Shown here in pieces: positions 10,846 to 24,080 of a stretch of DNA of 64,000 nt. Within the stretch, counting starts at the first letter, position 1; each line of letters begins with the position of its first letter. The stretch is from Rhytidiadelphus loreus (Eukaryota > Streptophyta > Bryopsida > Hypnales > Hylocomiaceae), in assembly GCA_947034895.1 (NCBI GenBank), contig OX344762.1, forward strand, positions 27,570,760 through 27,634,759. Reading direction: 5' to 3'. A program made the position numbers and the translations under genes. The notes beneath the pieces are model-generated. The model worked only from the letters and a program-made list of their open reading frames with translations, made no database searches and was not told the origin of the DNA.

Positions 10846-13800
10846 TCAAAGATTTTATAGGTGATTTATTATTTCCTACTTAATTTGTTTCATCGTAAAT
10901 TGATCAAAACGATTTTACGCAATAATTCTAAGATTTCCAAAAGAATTATAAAAATAAAAAGATTAGAACATCACCACATTTTTGTCCAACTTAACTTTGA
11001 TTTCAAAAGAATGTGAAAGACAGAGGTATTATATGAAAAGTGTAATGCTACAAAATTTCTTAAGCAAATAATTAAGTTTGAAGGATTACATAACTATTTT
11101 ATATTGGATTGTAATCAACAAGACCTTTACTAAATGATACCAAGAATAAATTGTATCCTTTAATTGTGAAGTTAGAGCATCCTTCACAATGAATTATTAT
11201 TTGTGTATTTAATAGAAAAGAAACTTGATATATAAATGTGTAATTTAGACATATTGCTAAATAAAATCTTGGATACAGAGATGACCATTGGAACATAATG
11301 CATTCAAATAACGAATTTGAGAACTATTGCTAGGACTACTTGTGACCAATATCTTTAATAAATAATTTAACAAAAATAATAATTAACTAAATAATTTAAG
11401 ATATAAATATAACAAAAAAAAATTCTTTGTAATGATTGGTGGACACCAAATAACTTTTTTGCATTTGCAAATCAATTTAAAAACTTGTTGAAAATAATAT
11501 ATGAATTTAGGAGTCTAATTTGAAAATTACACAATTTATAATGAAGTTGAAGGAGTATCATGTTGTAGGATGCACCAAAGCTTCAATTATAATTGATTAT
11601 TTTGTCATAATTAGACTAAATTCTATATGTGCCACAAATATGCTTAAGTCCATAAGAACTTACTTAATTACAAAGTGGACTTGATTCAAGCATAAACAAT
11701 ATTTAAACCTTAGATCCAATCTAATGTCAAAATCTTTAATATCTCATCTTGTTGGATCTAAATTTAAATAGTTAATTTAGAAAACATCATTGTTGTAAGC
11801 CATGCAATTGTTAATTAGATTTACTTCTAATTGTTGAAATTTTAAAATCAATTAAAAATTGCATTCTCCCACTTTACATGCATTAATTTTAAGAGCCCAA
11901 TGCTAAAAATACATAAATGTTAAAAATGCTGAAAATATTATTGAAATTGATCCAATTAGTATTCAATAATAAAAACAATTCACACTAACAAACACTAGAG
12001 TTTAGCACTTCTAAAGCTTTCTAAAGGTGGCCTATGGTATTTTAGATAGAATCAATACAATGTTGTCAAAAATATTTTATATTATTTTCCATTGATGTGA
12101 TTTTATCCATTTTCATCTCATTTAATTTAATTTTCATCCAATGTCTATGTTGATTAGACCACATTTATCTAAGACTCATTTAATTAGTTTGAGGGAACCT
12201 TACACTATTCAAAATTTTACACCGATTGGATTAAATTTAGTCAATACACCAATAATTTTATTTAGATTTCTTTATTTGAAAAGTGACAGTGTCATTTGTA
12301 AACAAGGAATACACCTTAATACACCTTTAATTAGTTCAATACAAGCATGTCTTGCTAACACTAGCACTAAATGCCAATTAGACATTTATTACATATTTGT
12401 TGAAAGTTTATGCATCATGGTATAGTTAATTTACAATATAAATAGATGTTGCAGCACGTATGTCATAGCACCTAAGTTCTTTTATTGTTGCATAAAGAGT
12501 AGTACTTGGAGGGGAAGAAAATGGTTAGAGCTTTGCACTAAATTCTTGACCTTGAGAAAAATGCAATAAATTATTTACTATATAATAGATGATCGAACTA
12601 GAGACCTCAAATTAGTTAAGGGAGGTCATAGAATACAAAACTAATCTATCATGAAGTAGGGGATATGTTTTTATATTTTTCTTTAAGTAAGGGACATTTG
12701 TTTCAAAATGAATAAAATTCCCTTTCTTTTAGAAATCTTGTAGTACTTCTTTAAACAACCTTATTGACAACAATTTCTAATGATACCCTATAATATCCCA
12801 TGATTACACATGCAACCATAATCATCATTGTCTTCAAAAAAACTCCTACATTTGGACCAAGAAGTTACATTGAAATTAGATATTGATTATACAAGATGTA
12901 TACAATCATAACACGAGGTCTGTTAGAGCCTTTGTTCAATTTTGACATACCTAAAGACAATATTTTGAAGCTTCATTATTTATTTGTAAGATATCCAAAT
13001 AATGTATACTAAAGTGAGTTGGAATCCTCTTTCATTTGCCAATAAAATCCAACAATATTTGTTTTGTCTAAACTATGGACTTTAACTAATAGTGGTGATT
13101 ATGGATGCCTTCAAATACTTTACATTTTCTAGAATTTGTTATATTAAGTGCATGTAACCATCAATATATACCTAGAAACCAACCTAGCTTAGAAGTGAGT
13201 GACAATATTATAGAAATTTCAATTTTTTTTTGAGGTAACATTTAGCCAATTCCATCTAAGCTGAAGAAGAGGATTTGCAATTTTTTTTCAATATAGAAAA
13301 CTATGTAACCCAAATGAATAAATATAGTTGAAATAATATAAACTATAGGTTTCTTCATTTTGAACTTAATCACCACATGAATGATCAAATTCTCTAAAAA
13401 TCCAATTTTTTTAAGTTGATGCATTTGTACACATGTTTAGCAAGAGAGTGTTGAGAACATCTCAAATAGCCGTGCGCAATTGTATCTTCTTGTGAGGCCT
13501 TTTTAGTAATAGTAAGATATTTGGATAGGCTAAAGAGACATTTTATCTACTCGACAAAGTCATGAAAAAAAACTCTTCTATGGCATATAGAAAGAGTTTC
13601 ACCATTTGTTGTGACTGGGATGATAAGTTACTATTCAAAGCAAGTAACTAGCTCTTGCATATTGTAGAATTACAATAGAGAGCACTTTCCCCATCTCATT
13701 CAAGAAATGCATGTGGAAAGAGACGAGGGGATGACAAAGAATTCTTCAATGTACTTGTTGAAGAATCTTATATTCGTTCAAGGGAATGACTAAGGCTTCT

Positions 13801-14988
13801 TCCATCATGCTTGCATTCATTGAAGCTATTGTGATTCCTTTACAACATAAAAAGAGGAATCCAAGTTAAAACTCTATTTTTTTAATATCAAGAGGAATTC
13901 TAGCGCTTACAAAACAAACTCACATGATAGGCAAAGGAGCCTCCTTTTGTGGCTACCGAACTAGCTTTTGGGAAAATGCGACAATTAATACAAAGTAAAC
14001 TAGTGAAAATAAAAAGTAACTATTTAAATTTTACAAGCATAGGAAAAAACCAAATTTTTCTTTTAAGAAAATAGAGAAAATAACAAGAATGGATACTTGA
14101 AACCTCAGTGGAACATGGGAATTTGAGAAAGATATCAGATAAAGCTTGAAAATTTCCCAAATAATTGCTCACAACCTCCTTGTATTGGGTTGATTCCAAT
14201 GTTGTGGAGAAATCATTGGCTAGCTTATTGTTAGCCGGTGTTTTTGGAAAAATAACTAGTTGGAGTATGAAAATGGAAGATCAAAAATTAGATAAAAAGT
14301 TGGTAAGATTGGCAACCAACAAGGGTTCAAAAATAAAAAGGTACATAAGTAGTTGCCTCTTTCATGAAATTGTCAAATTTTAGTCACTTGACTAGGTTGT
14401 TGGAGTTAGGTATGTTCTTGGACAGGTGGGTGTCGCTTTAGAGTTGGTTGTTGAAGGGCTTGGAGTGCTTAGCCAAGGCAAGGGTGGAGATTGATTTAGA
14501 GTTGGTTGTGGTGGCCAATCTCTACTTTGTTGTTTGTGTCTACATGACGTAATGAAATTTGGAGTTTAGTTTCAAAATGTTGTGTTTTTGAAAAAAGAGG
14601 ATTGCAGACTTTGCAAATTTGAAGGAAAGTGACTACTTAAAATTTGATATTGGAAGAAATGTTGAACTCGAAGATTTTGATAAAAAGAGGATACAATTGC
14701 AGTGCCTTAGAACCCCAACCAACAAAGATTGACCCATGTATTGCTCCATCCTAAGGTTTGTGTAAAAATTGCCCCCTATTTTGTGCCACTTCAATTTTGT
14801 ATTTCTTCACATCTCCTCGATAATAATTTGGGGCCTCTGATAGCAAATTAATATGACTTTAGAATTTGCCAATTTTACCATATGTGGCAAATAAAAATTT
14901 AAGTATTTTCTGCAAGGGCAAAACACAAGGGAATACATGTCCAGGTCAATCTTGGAACAACCTCTATCTCTCCCTATACAAAAGCCAA
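10846..14988. other. 4.1 kb AT-rich DNA without a supported gene
   Basis: Several short open frames exist (for example 12141-12425 + and 14165-14383 +), but none shows recognisable domains, coding-like composition or exon structure. I found no convincing paired terminal repeats here. Confidence 0.4.
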
Positions 14989-15440
14989 TTAACCCTTAAG
15001 CACTCTGACGTTCATATTTTGGACGATGATAGAGGACTTTTGAGGCAATGTTCTATCCGATTAACTTTTCATTCATCCAATGTAACACTTGAATTGTGAA
15101 AAGACAACCATCTTTAAGCCTTAAAGAATGAAGGGGTGACCTCGGAAATCATCTCTTTTCATCACTGTGTGCATCATGGGCTTTAGAAATAGCAAAAGCA
15201 CTCATTGGACTATAGAAGACCTTGCCTTTTCACAATAAAATTCCAAAGATAAATAGTTGCACTTCTCTCCTACTACGTAGGGAACCTATGAGGATTCCTT
15301 GTCATCCATTGGACGCCAAATGTCCTCCTCGATGTTTAAGAGTTAATGATCATTTTCATGAAATTGCACTAAGTGATATTTCTGTAGAAAGATATTAGCA
15401 AAAATGTGCCAAAATTAGAAAAAAAGGATCAAGGCGTTAA
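14989..15440. mobile_element. Putative TTAA-bounded element, 452 bp
   Basis: The left end TTAACCCTTAAGCACTCTGA resembles those at 38366 and 48033 (the family with GACGTCC just inside). The right end AAGGCGTTAA is weakly matching. There is no coding capacity. Confidence 0.45.
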
Positions 15441-16301
15441 GATACCGGGGCAAGCTCCCAAACCTTGATTCAATTCCCTTTCATCCGTTTGCCATCATTC
15501 TCCGACTCACTTTCAGGTTTCCAGGGTCTGTCGTCTCGGGAGGTGCGCTGCAAGGGATGCTCTGCCACTAGTTCCATTTATTTCTCCCCAACCAACTGAA
15601 TGCCAAGTGTTCCTGCCAGACTTCCCAACATAATGATCTTGGGGCACCACAGCACCAGTGCAGTGAGCGTACCAGACTTCCAAACATACTGCCTGTAATG
15701 ATCCCAAGCGAATCGGATGCAGTCAGTCCTTCCACGACAGAGTGGCGCCACGCCGCCTTCCAGCTTAACCCAACCCTGGCCAGCGCCGGGCGCGGCATCC
15801 GTCGCAGCACAACTGAAAAAACAGAGCCATTCCACGAACGGTAAGCTTAAGCGCTTCGTTTTCGTACAGTACAACCCCACGACACACTTTGCAGTTGCTG
15901 TGCTTCTCTCAACCCATCCCGTCACCCCCCCCCCTCCCCCCCCTCCTCCTAGTCCTCTCACAATTGCGGCTCGAACCCCCATTCGTCACTCACTCCTTTC
16001 GTAAACTGTCCCACAGGCAGGCGCACTTGCAGCAAGCTCGCTCATCAGCTGTGTTGCCTGGCGCCCTGCAGTCACGCACTCCCGCAATTCAAGCACAGCT
16101 ACCTGCAACAGTGCACCTTTCGCATCTTCCCAGTTCAGCTAGCTCAGATTCTCCCACAACAGGTCTATTGAAACCTTTTGGACATAAGCTTAACTAGGTC
16201 CCCTCTTTCTGTCGTTCACCCATCCATCGATCGTCTCCTTCAGTTGGCGAGTTCATGGTCGGGAGTTAGCTAGCTAGTCCTTAGCTTAGCTTTTGGTAGC
16301 G
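15441..16301 (+). promoter_or_regulatory. Upstream region and leader of the ERF gene
   Basis: Composition switches from AT-rich to GC-rich at about 15480, marking the gene's 5' flank. It contains a long pyrimidine tract, almost pure C, at 15924-15950. A five-codon upstream frame (ATG at 16255, TAG ending 16269) lies 32 bases before the main ATG and could dampen translation if it is in the leader. The transcription start cannot be placed from sequence. Confidence 0.45.
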
Positions 16302-17845
16302 ATGGGGGCGGATGGGAAGACGATTCTGCTGCATCCGAAGAGGACGAAGACGAAGAAGGCGGTGCAGGAGGGGAAGTACCGTGGCGTGCGGCAGCGTCCT
16401 TGGGGTCGATTTGCAGCGGAGATTCGAGATCCACACACTCGCGAGCGGAGGTGGTTGGGGACGTTCGACACGGCGGAGCAAGCGGCCGTGGCGTACGACT
16501 TGGCGGCTCGTTCCATGCGTGGTGTGAAAGCCAAAACCAACTTCATCTACCCCGCACAGCAGACGACGTGTTTGCTGTCGTCCACTCTGGCGATGTCCCA
16601 ATTGCAGCAAGGGGGAGGGTTCTTCACGAAGAGGAAAGCTCACGGCGATGGGGATGGGGATAGTGGGGACAAGCAGCAGCTGGGGAGCTGCTGGGACACG
16701 GCGATGGTGACGACGTTCGCGACGTCCAATCCTGCGAATTCGAAGTCCCCAGCACTGGAGGCGGGCTCCATGTTGGACGATGTGATGCGGGAGCCGTTTC
16801 GACATATGTGTGAGAGTGTGGAGAGGTTGGCGAGTGCTGTCAGTGATCCCTTGCCACTGCGTCGTGACGCGAATTCTTACGATGCTGTGAAGCTCACGAT
16901 GCCGGATGCTCAGAAGTATTCAAGAGGTGGGGTACAGAGCAAGGGAGCATCTGCAAGTGTTACAGTTGCAGAAGCACCACCTCCTCGACCACCTCCCGAG
17001 GTCGATCTTCTCTTCTCTTCTCTTCAATTCCTGAGCTTGTTCAATTCTCATTTCTATGTGTGTGATAATCCGATCCCTTTCCTGTGCAGATCGATCGATC
17101 GATCGATCTTCTCGGTGTATGATAAACTCAAATGCGTGTGCGGAGCACTGTTTGTTTGTGCTGGCAGGTGATCAATTGCGAGGTGACGGTGTCGAATGAT
17201 TCAACCATAACCGAGACTGGCTTGTTGCCTCTCAGTGATGAGCAAATCAGGCTTCCTACGGCATTGAAGTTATTCAACAAGGACGATGGGACGGGGACGC
17301 TTGCCCAAGTGGTCTCGAAGTATATCTGCTTTCCCAACGAACACCCAACCAAAACCTTGACCGAAAACTCCAACTCCAGTCTCAACATTACCGTTATGAA
17401 CTCCGACCAGTGCCTCTTCTCCTCCCAAGTTCTTCAATTCTCAGAAGACTCGGCCACCTCTCCACTGTCTCCCTCCACCGACACCGCCACATCTCTGGAG
17501 CCAGGGTCTGCAGTCGAAACCGATCCAAGCTGGAGCATGTTGTGTGAGCTTCCAACTCCTTGGCAGTCTACGTACACTGCTGACCCTTCTGGAATGCTGG
17601 TGGCGAACGATTCGATGTATGAGCTTCCAGACGCATGGCAAACCTTCGACGACGGGTGTGATGAATGCTTTTTGAGTGCAGACTGGCGGTTTCCGCAAGC
17701 TGCCACGAGTTCCTGCTTGTTTGCTGAGAACAGCACGGATGAGGATTTTGGGGGGGACTTGTACCCTGGAGTGCATGATCCGCTGTTCCCGGTTCTTATG
17801 GAAATGCCAAGTGCAATGCTAGGATGTGATCGGCTTTGGAATTAG
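16302..17845 (+). CDS. AP2/ERF-family transcription factor (ERF type, ESR/DRN-like)
   Basis: Predicted nuclear DNA-binding regulator of 458 residues. Exon 1 is 16302-17000 and exon 2 is 17168-17845; the 167-bp phase-0 intron is GT-AG and contains a GATC repeat at 17089-17108. The start is the first ATG of the frame; upstream extension would need a non-ATG codon. One AP2 domain spans about residues 26-81, with [11 protein letters not shown], the ERF-type AAEIRD signature, [11 protein letters not shown] and AAVAYD. The variant ERRWLGTF...[12 protein letters not shown] resembles the ESR/DRN/LEP-type ERF group, known for meristem and stem-cell roles, but that subgroup call is inference. A basic stretch PKRTKTKK precedes the domain. 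The C-terminal half is Ser/Thr-rich and acidic, with two related motifs, [11 protein letters not shown] (about 357) and [10 protein letters not shown] (about 382), possibly for activation or partner binding. Intron retention would give a shorter protein lacking this half. Confidence 0.88.
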
Positions 17846-18844
17846 CTTCCGGAAGTCGAGAGAGTGAATCCATGCCAGCGTCCATCAACTAGTCGTCGTG
17901 CCGTGTGTTGAATTGGGGGATTGAAGTTTGCGAATGTTGCATTGTTGTGTGATCGATCAGGTTCTACTTCACGGACCAGCTATATATTCTGGACGCATGA
18001 GTTGTTTTAGGGTGAGCTAGTCACTGCTAGTGTGCATGGAGATTGTATAGAAGATCGAGCTTGTTTGAGTCAACTTCTGTAATTGAGGATCGCAAATTGA
18101 AACTTGCTGTTGAAGACATATATGTAGTGACAGTATATGGAACTTCAGGGACAGGCAATGCAAGTGCTTCAAGGCATAAAGCATACACTTGGAACGATGT
18201 GAATTGGATGTATTTGGCCTTGCATTTGCCTTGTATTTGGTCTTGTTTTGGGTTGTGGATTTGTGATTCATGAGTCGGGATTAATATTCGATCCTACCTT
18301 AAGCAGCAGTGCTAATTAAATCATGTGTGTAAGGGTAAGGTTGCTTCATGGATACAAACACCTTTAACGATGGTGGTGCCCTAAGTACGTCGTGGGTGCC
18401 CATCATGCATTGTGTTCTAGTTGCTTTCCTTCTCATCCTGCGTGTGTCCATAACTTTGAGAAATTTACAGAACGAATCTAGTGCAGTAAGTTCATGAAAA
18501 CAGTATAATCCATTGTTATGTAATAGAAGAGTTTCATGCAACCAGGTTGTCTTTAGCGGGTAAGCTTCGGTGTGCAGGAGTTGTGGTTGATCATGGGAAT
18601 TGGCAGGCTTGCACAACTCCAATGCATAGGGCAATGTATGCTTTGTGCACCTGAGTGTGGAGTGCACCCACAAGTGCAACCCCCTCATGCAAATAAGACC
18701 TCCCAGATTGAATGTAGATGAACATAGTCCATAGTCCTAATGTAAGGTAACTCAGCTTAGTTTGGAGCAGCTTAATGCAGACCCAAAATTTCTTCAGATG
18801 TACATGTGTCTTGTAAAATGTACTTCACAAGAACTTTTTGTCCT
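17846..18844. other. Downstream flank of the ERF gene
   Basis: The first few hundred bases probably hold the 3' untranslated region; no clear poly(A) signal was chosen. No further gene is supported. Confidence 0.4.
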
Positions 18845-18982
18845 GCATTAGGTTGCTTCAAACTTGGTTTGTCATAGGTATGTACAATTAGTTATATGTA
18901 GGCATATAAGGTTGCATTAGGTTGCTTCAAACTTGGTTTGTCATAGGTATGTACAATTAGTTATATGTAGGCATATAAGGTA
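18845..18982. repeat. Perfect 69-bp tandem duplication
   Basis: The unit beginning GCATTAGGTTGCTTCAAACT occurs at 18845 and again at 18914; 68 of 69 bases agree. The near identity implies a recent event or an assembly duplication. Confidence 0.85.
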
Positions 18983-19190
18983 GACTGTCCCCCTCCAAAT
19001 ACCACTTTTTGTCATTATGCCTAATTATTCATATTAGATTGGTAAAATATTCACATTTTTCTTGTTTGCAAGTGAAAAGAGGTTCCAAAGACCTTTGGAT
19101 AGTGTATGCAAAAGTTATAAAGGGTATAATCTTTTTTTAGTAGATATTCTAAAATTGTTTCTTCCACATAGATAAATATTGATTTTGGAG
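18983..19190. repeat. Dispersed repeat related to 4786-5053
   Basis: Blocks such as CCACTTTTTG, TAGATTGGT and TATGCAAAAGTTA occur in the same order as around 4795-5053, at moderate identity. Boundaries are unclear. Confidence 0.45.
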
Positions 19191-19378
19191 ATTTACACAC
19201 ACTCAGTGATGATGGTGGTTTTTGATAGAGTCCGATTTTGGGGTGCCTACCTTACTTAATGGAGGTATCATTGGTATTCCTTTGTTTGCTTCATGTCTGC
19301 ACCTTTTCCACCAAAGTAATGGCGTTCTCCACTTTGCAAATTTGATATTGCAAAAAGTACACAAACTAGGACAAATGA

Positions 19379-19678
19379 CCCATTTCCAACCACTTAGGCA
19401 ATTATGCATATTTGAAGTGCAAGTTTATTGAGTGTTGTATTTTTCCATGCACAAAAATACAGTTGGGAAGGATTGCATATTTTTTTGAGAATTTTATTAC
19501 AAAAAATGTAATTACTATGAATATTTTAGACCCTTCTATTTCTGACTATAGGCTGATTGCAAAATTGACCAAGGGTTGGTTGCAATATTGATAGCCTTGC
19601 ATCCAATCATAATGTGCCACAACTTCACGGAAACAGAGGAGTCTACAAATTGAAAATATGAGGGTGGTTGGAAATGGG
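19379..19678. mobile_element. Putative 300-bp MITE with 15-bp inverted ends
   Basis: CCCATTTCCAACCAC at 19379-19393 is exactly inverted at 19664-19678. No clear target duplication is visible, so the true ends may lie slightly outside. Small frames near 19222-19431 are not supported as genes. Confidence 0.45.
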
Positions 19679-20229
19679 TTGGCTACTATAAAGATTTGAG
19701 TGCTTAAATTGTTGTACCATCACAAAAGTAAAAAAATTTGGTGTGGTATTTAGGTTGATTTTTGGCTTTTCCAGAATAATATGATTCAATGAATGTTCTT
19801 GATATATTGATGTAGTGGAAATGTAAAATGAAGATTGGATAAAGATTTGTAGAGTGAAAGAAATTTTATATTTAAATCACTTGGACAAAATAATTAATGC
19901 AATTGATTGTAGTTTTGTTTGGTAAAGGGTACAATAAGTAACAAGGCTGGGAATAGGCTGACTATATTACATTGGTGAGGATCATTGCATTAATGAAGTT
20001 TGCATGTGGTCCAAGGTGGGACCAGACAATTAATATTACCTTAAATAGAGAGGTTATTACTTTATTGAGGTTCTACTGTACTACAATAGAATTTCTAATA
20101 AACAGTAGGGACAAACCGATCTGACACATTACATTAGAGAAGTTTATTACTTAGAAAGTGCTATTTATTAGAAGTTATACTGTATTTGTTGAAATTAAAG
20201 TGCATGGGAGACAAATTGGAGTTTGGGTA
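19679..20229. other. Intergenic DNA
   Basis: No gene. Around 20060-20165 there are partly self-similar TTATTACTT / TTCTACTGTA blocks that look like transposon remnants of unknown type. Confidence 0.3.
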
Positions 20230-21094
20230 GGTACACTCAATTTTGCCATGATTTTTTGAAACTTTTTCTTAAGATAAAAAAACTGATTCGCTTTGTAGGA
20301 ATACTATTTTTTTTTTCCAGTCAATACTTGGGAGCAAAAGTTATGCCAATTAACCTCAAAATAGGGGAGACTAGGCAACAAAAAAAATTCAGAAAAATTT
20401 GAATTATTTTTTTTTTCTCATAGATTATATTTTTGTCTACATGAAAAGCCTTGATTCATTCCATTTAGATAAGTGATGTGAAAGTTGTAGAGCATCTTGT
20501 TTTTTGGGCAATTTTAGCAACTTCTTGAGAAAATAATGTGTTGGATTTGTTTTTTAACTCAATTTTCATAATTTTTCATTAAGAAAAAGTTCCAAATAGT
20601 TTAGTTTTCTTGTTCTAAATCTCACCACTGGAATTAGTGTTTCAATTCCATCTTAAAGATGTTGATAATTTAATTTTTCCTTCTATCTTGTACCTACTTC
20701 CATTATACAATTTTTTTAAGAATGAAAATTAATTTTTTTTTTTTAAACCATTTTTTCTAGACTCTCAACTCAATTCCCCACCATAAAGACTTAAACCTCA
20801 AAACTTTATAGTGCAAAAAATTTAAGTTAAGAAGGTTCAAAGTCAAATAATCTAGTCATGTAAGGTGCAAAAAAATGTGTTTTCTTTACTTTAAATGCAA
20901 ATATCTTGCAATTTGTGAGGTTGGTTCAAAAAAATAAATTATTCCATGTATTCTCTCATACTAGTTAGGTGTAAGATCCTATGGTTAAATATGCAAAAGA
21001 AAATAATTTTCAAATTCTTTTACTCTTTGCAATAGAAATGGTAGTTTTGAATGTTTTTTTGACAAAAAAAAGGCCATGGTCCTTTAGGGGTTAG
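20230..21094 (-). mobile_element. Family B element with decayed left end
   Basis: The right end GGTCCTTTAGGGGTTAG differs from the usual TTAA by one base. The body aligns with 9419-10346 across most of its length. The left terminus has been lost or mutated beyond recognition. Confidence 0.6.
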
Positions 21095-22080
21095 CACAAG
21101 ATATAAAGCTTAAAGTTTAAACTTGTGGATTGAAGTAAGCAATTATTATATTTGTGGTGCAAAAGATATTTTGTTAAGCATAAAATGATAGGTGTTAATT
21201 GCCAATATAAAAGTACTACTATTATAGTTGTTAGACATTCATCATGAATGTTTGGTTGCAGTACATAGTGGTAACTTAAAACTTGTTTGTATAGATAGGA
21301 ACTTCAAAAATGTTATGTCAAAATAGTGTAGACCTTACCACCAAGTCTTGATCAAAGTGGATTATAATTTTTAAGCAAGTGTTGTAGATGATCCAAGGAA
21401 TCATTGGTATCAAATAATTCAAGATTCATGAATAATAAATCAATGGTTGATGAAGCATCAAGCAAATGATAGTATTTTGTAAGGTATTTGATGAAATGAG
21501 TTGTACAACAAATGTTACAAACTTACAATAGGCCATTAGTGATTTGGTATTATGTTGACCAAGATTGAGGTTCATCTTGTATTATTTAGTTTTCTAAATA
21601 TTAGAACAAATACCTAATTAGTGATTGATTCAAAGATTAGATACAATGAATATTCTTAAGTCAATTGGATTGTGACACTTGTTCAGCTATGAGTTAGTTT
21701 TAACTTCTAAGGTCATCCTTGTGCCATGCATCTTTGCAAATATATTTTGTAAAATATAGTCTTCATCTATAGTACAATCCAATCTAACTACCTAATTTAT
21801 CCAAACAAATAAATGTTATTTCTAGATTAAAAGTCTCTTTCTTTGTAGTTTAGTGAATAATAAATAACCATAGATAAGAAAGGACCAATATTTAGATGAT
21901 TGAAGGCAAATTTTATTAGTGTTTCATATACATAGAAAAATGAGCTATCATCTTCACCAATTTCAGTGTTCTAGTGGTAGGCTCAATGATTGACCATTGA
22001 ATTGCAAACTTTATCAAAATTAGGCTTTGCAATGAGTCTATTTAGGTAAAAGATGAGCTAAATGACATGTTTTTTCAACC
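21095..22080. other. AT-rich intergenic DNA
   Basis: No supported gene or repeat structure. Confidence 0.3.
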
Positions 22081-22398
22081 CATTGAGAGACTGTGAGTTC
22101 CCGGACATTCCCGGACGTTCTTGGACTATGGGAAGGTCGCAGAACCAATAGTTTGACGTGGTCGAGAGACTACCATGTCAGACTGTATAAAAAAATTATT
22201 TTTTAATTATTTTTTAAAATATTTTAAATAATAATAATATAATAATATAATTTAAATTTAAAATTTAAAAAATACATATATTAAAAAAAGAAATGATTTA
22301 TTTTTTAATTATTAAATAACTTGATTGTTTGGCCATGGTTCATAGTATAGGGAACCATGGCAAGACAGTCTCTCGGAGGCCTCATATAATATCTAATG
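22081..22398. mobile_element. GC-armed MITE, copy 1 (318 bp)
   Basis: Two GC-rich arms flank an A/T-only core of about 120 bp. The arms contain inverted GAGAGACTG-type blocks, and the right end reads ATCTAATG like the copies at 40723-41047 and 52623-52882. A GACGTGGTCGAGA block is shared with the 52.6 kb copy. This is the most diverged copy, so its ends are approximate. Confidence 0.5.
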
Positions 22399-23134
22399 TT
22401 TTCAAACAAATTTTAGTGAAAGCTCTAATTTTATGCAAGTGATATTCAACCCCAATAGAATACTTGCAGTTTAGTTTCTTGAATAGTTCATAGATAGTGT
22501 TTGAATGTTATATATATTAATGAGCAACTATTTCATGATTTCTAGATTTACTACCTAGGGCACACTTTTAAACAAACAATTTATTCTAGCTCATTGTACC
22601 ACACTCTATTGATCATGGAAGTGATTTTGAACTCAACACATCACCAAATGTAAAATTCCAGGGCCACTAATAATTGTAGTAGGGCTAAAGATTCTCTAAT
22701 TCTTCTTCTTTGAGATAAAAATAGAATCAATAAATAATCAAGGAGAAGTCATGGTCAGTATGTTGTAAAGAATTGAAATTGGAAATGAATTGAATTTTGA
22801 AACCAAAAAATAAAACACAATCAATTTAAAAAAAAAAATCCATTGTAATTGTAATATAAAACTTGATGGATGAAAAAATGCATTAGGATGTGATTATATT
22901 CATCTATTGTTTGAAATTTGAATGCTTGGTCCTTTATGAGTTAATATATAAAATGGTTGTTTTAAAATTTAAAACTTTTCACAAACTATTATTTAATCTA
23001 TATTTGAGGTTAAATAAATCCTATAAATAATTATTTTAAATAATATATATATATATATGAGTAATATTAGTGTTTTTTAATTGTTATGTAGTTTTTATTC
23101 ACGCACAAAGAGGGTTATTTTGAAAAAGACATAG
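22399..23134. other. AT-rich DNA with an orphan transposon end
   Basis: GGTCCTTTATGAGTTAA ending at 22944 matches the right-end consensus of the TTAA elements, and about 100 bp before it resembles 3090-3175. No matching left end was found. There is a TA microsatellite near 23042-23059. Confidence 0.4.
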
Positions 23135-24080
23135 TTAACCCTTAAAGTTCCTTGACTATGTTATTACCAAAAACGCTCAAAAATTGCCATTTTTAATACA
23201 AGTACCAAACTTTTGAAAAATATCATTTTTGGACACATGTACTTGTAAGATATCGTAGTAAGAAAGATTGAAAAGATGTGGAAATTTTTAAAAAATTTCC
23301 TTTGTAGAATGCAAGATTTTAGCATTTGAAGTCACAAAGGCCCTTTTTTTTGCCCTTGCAAAAAATCGGGTAGCTACACTTCACAAGGTCACATTTGTAA
23401 AAATAAATGTCCAAAATGGTGGTCCTTATTTGGATTCATTCTTCAAGGCAAGTTGGCTAGATGCTTGAAAATTTTTAGATCATTTGGAATTGTACAACAT
23501 ATAGGAAAAAAATGGCAAGTAGAAAGATGCAGAGAATGATTTAAAATACTCAATTGTTAACAATTTATTTATGGAATTGAAAAATGCCAATCCCAATGAA
23601 TGTAATGTTGTAATAAACAATCTACACCTAGTGTTTTTATTTTTTTTCCAAAAATATAGAAAATTGACTTAAATAATGGACTTCAAAGTTTATTGTAGAG
23701 TAGAAAATCCATAACTGCCCGTAAACTAAAACACCTCATAACTTTTGACTCATTAATCAAAATGGAATAATTCAAAGCTTTCCACATATATATACTTCTA
23801 AAAAACCAATTTGAAATTTTTATTTCTGAAAAAAATGATTTTTTTTCTGATTTGCCCAGATTGCTCAGTTACAAAAAAAAGTAACATATTAGGCCGTAAC
23901 TTTTGACTTGTATTTTTAAATGTCCTGAAATTTAGTGCACATGGAAGATATTCCTCATCCACACCTTCTATTAAAGTTTGGGCCACGAATTGGGCCAAAA
24001 ACATGAAAATCTCTAGTCACACATATCTGCCCAAAATTTCTATGTTACCAAAAAATGTAGCTTTGTCCTTTAGGGATTAA
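23135..24080 (-). mobile_element. TTAA-bounded element, family A, 946 bp, inverted
   Basis: Left TTAACCCTTAAAGTTCC and inverted right TTAATCCCTAAAGGAC are related termini. The body is an inverted copy of 1328-2262. The open frame at 23798-24004 is incidental. Confidence 0.7.

Noticed and set aside
15578..15982. 134-codon minus-strand frame upstream of the ERF gene
   Set aside because: Its length depends on the C-rich tract read as poly-Gly and it has no domain; it is antisense to the promoter and leader.
16302..17171. ERF as a single unspliced exon
   Set aside because: The frame crosses a GT-AG intron with perfect phase match to a downstream acidic exon, so splicing is the better model; the unspliced form is kept only as a possible retained-intron product.
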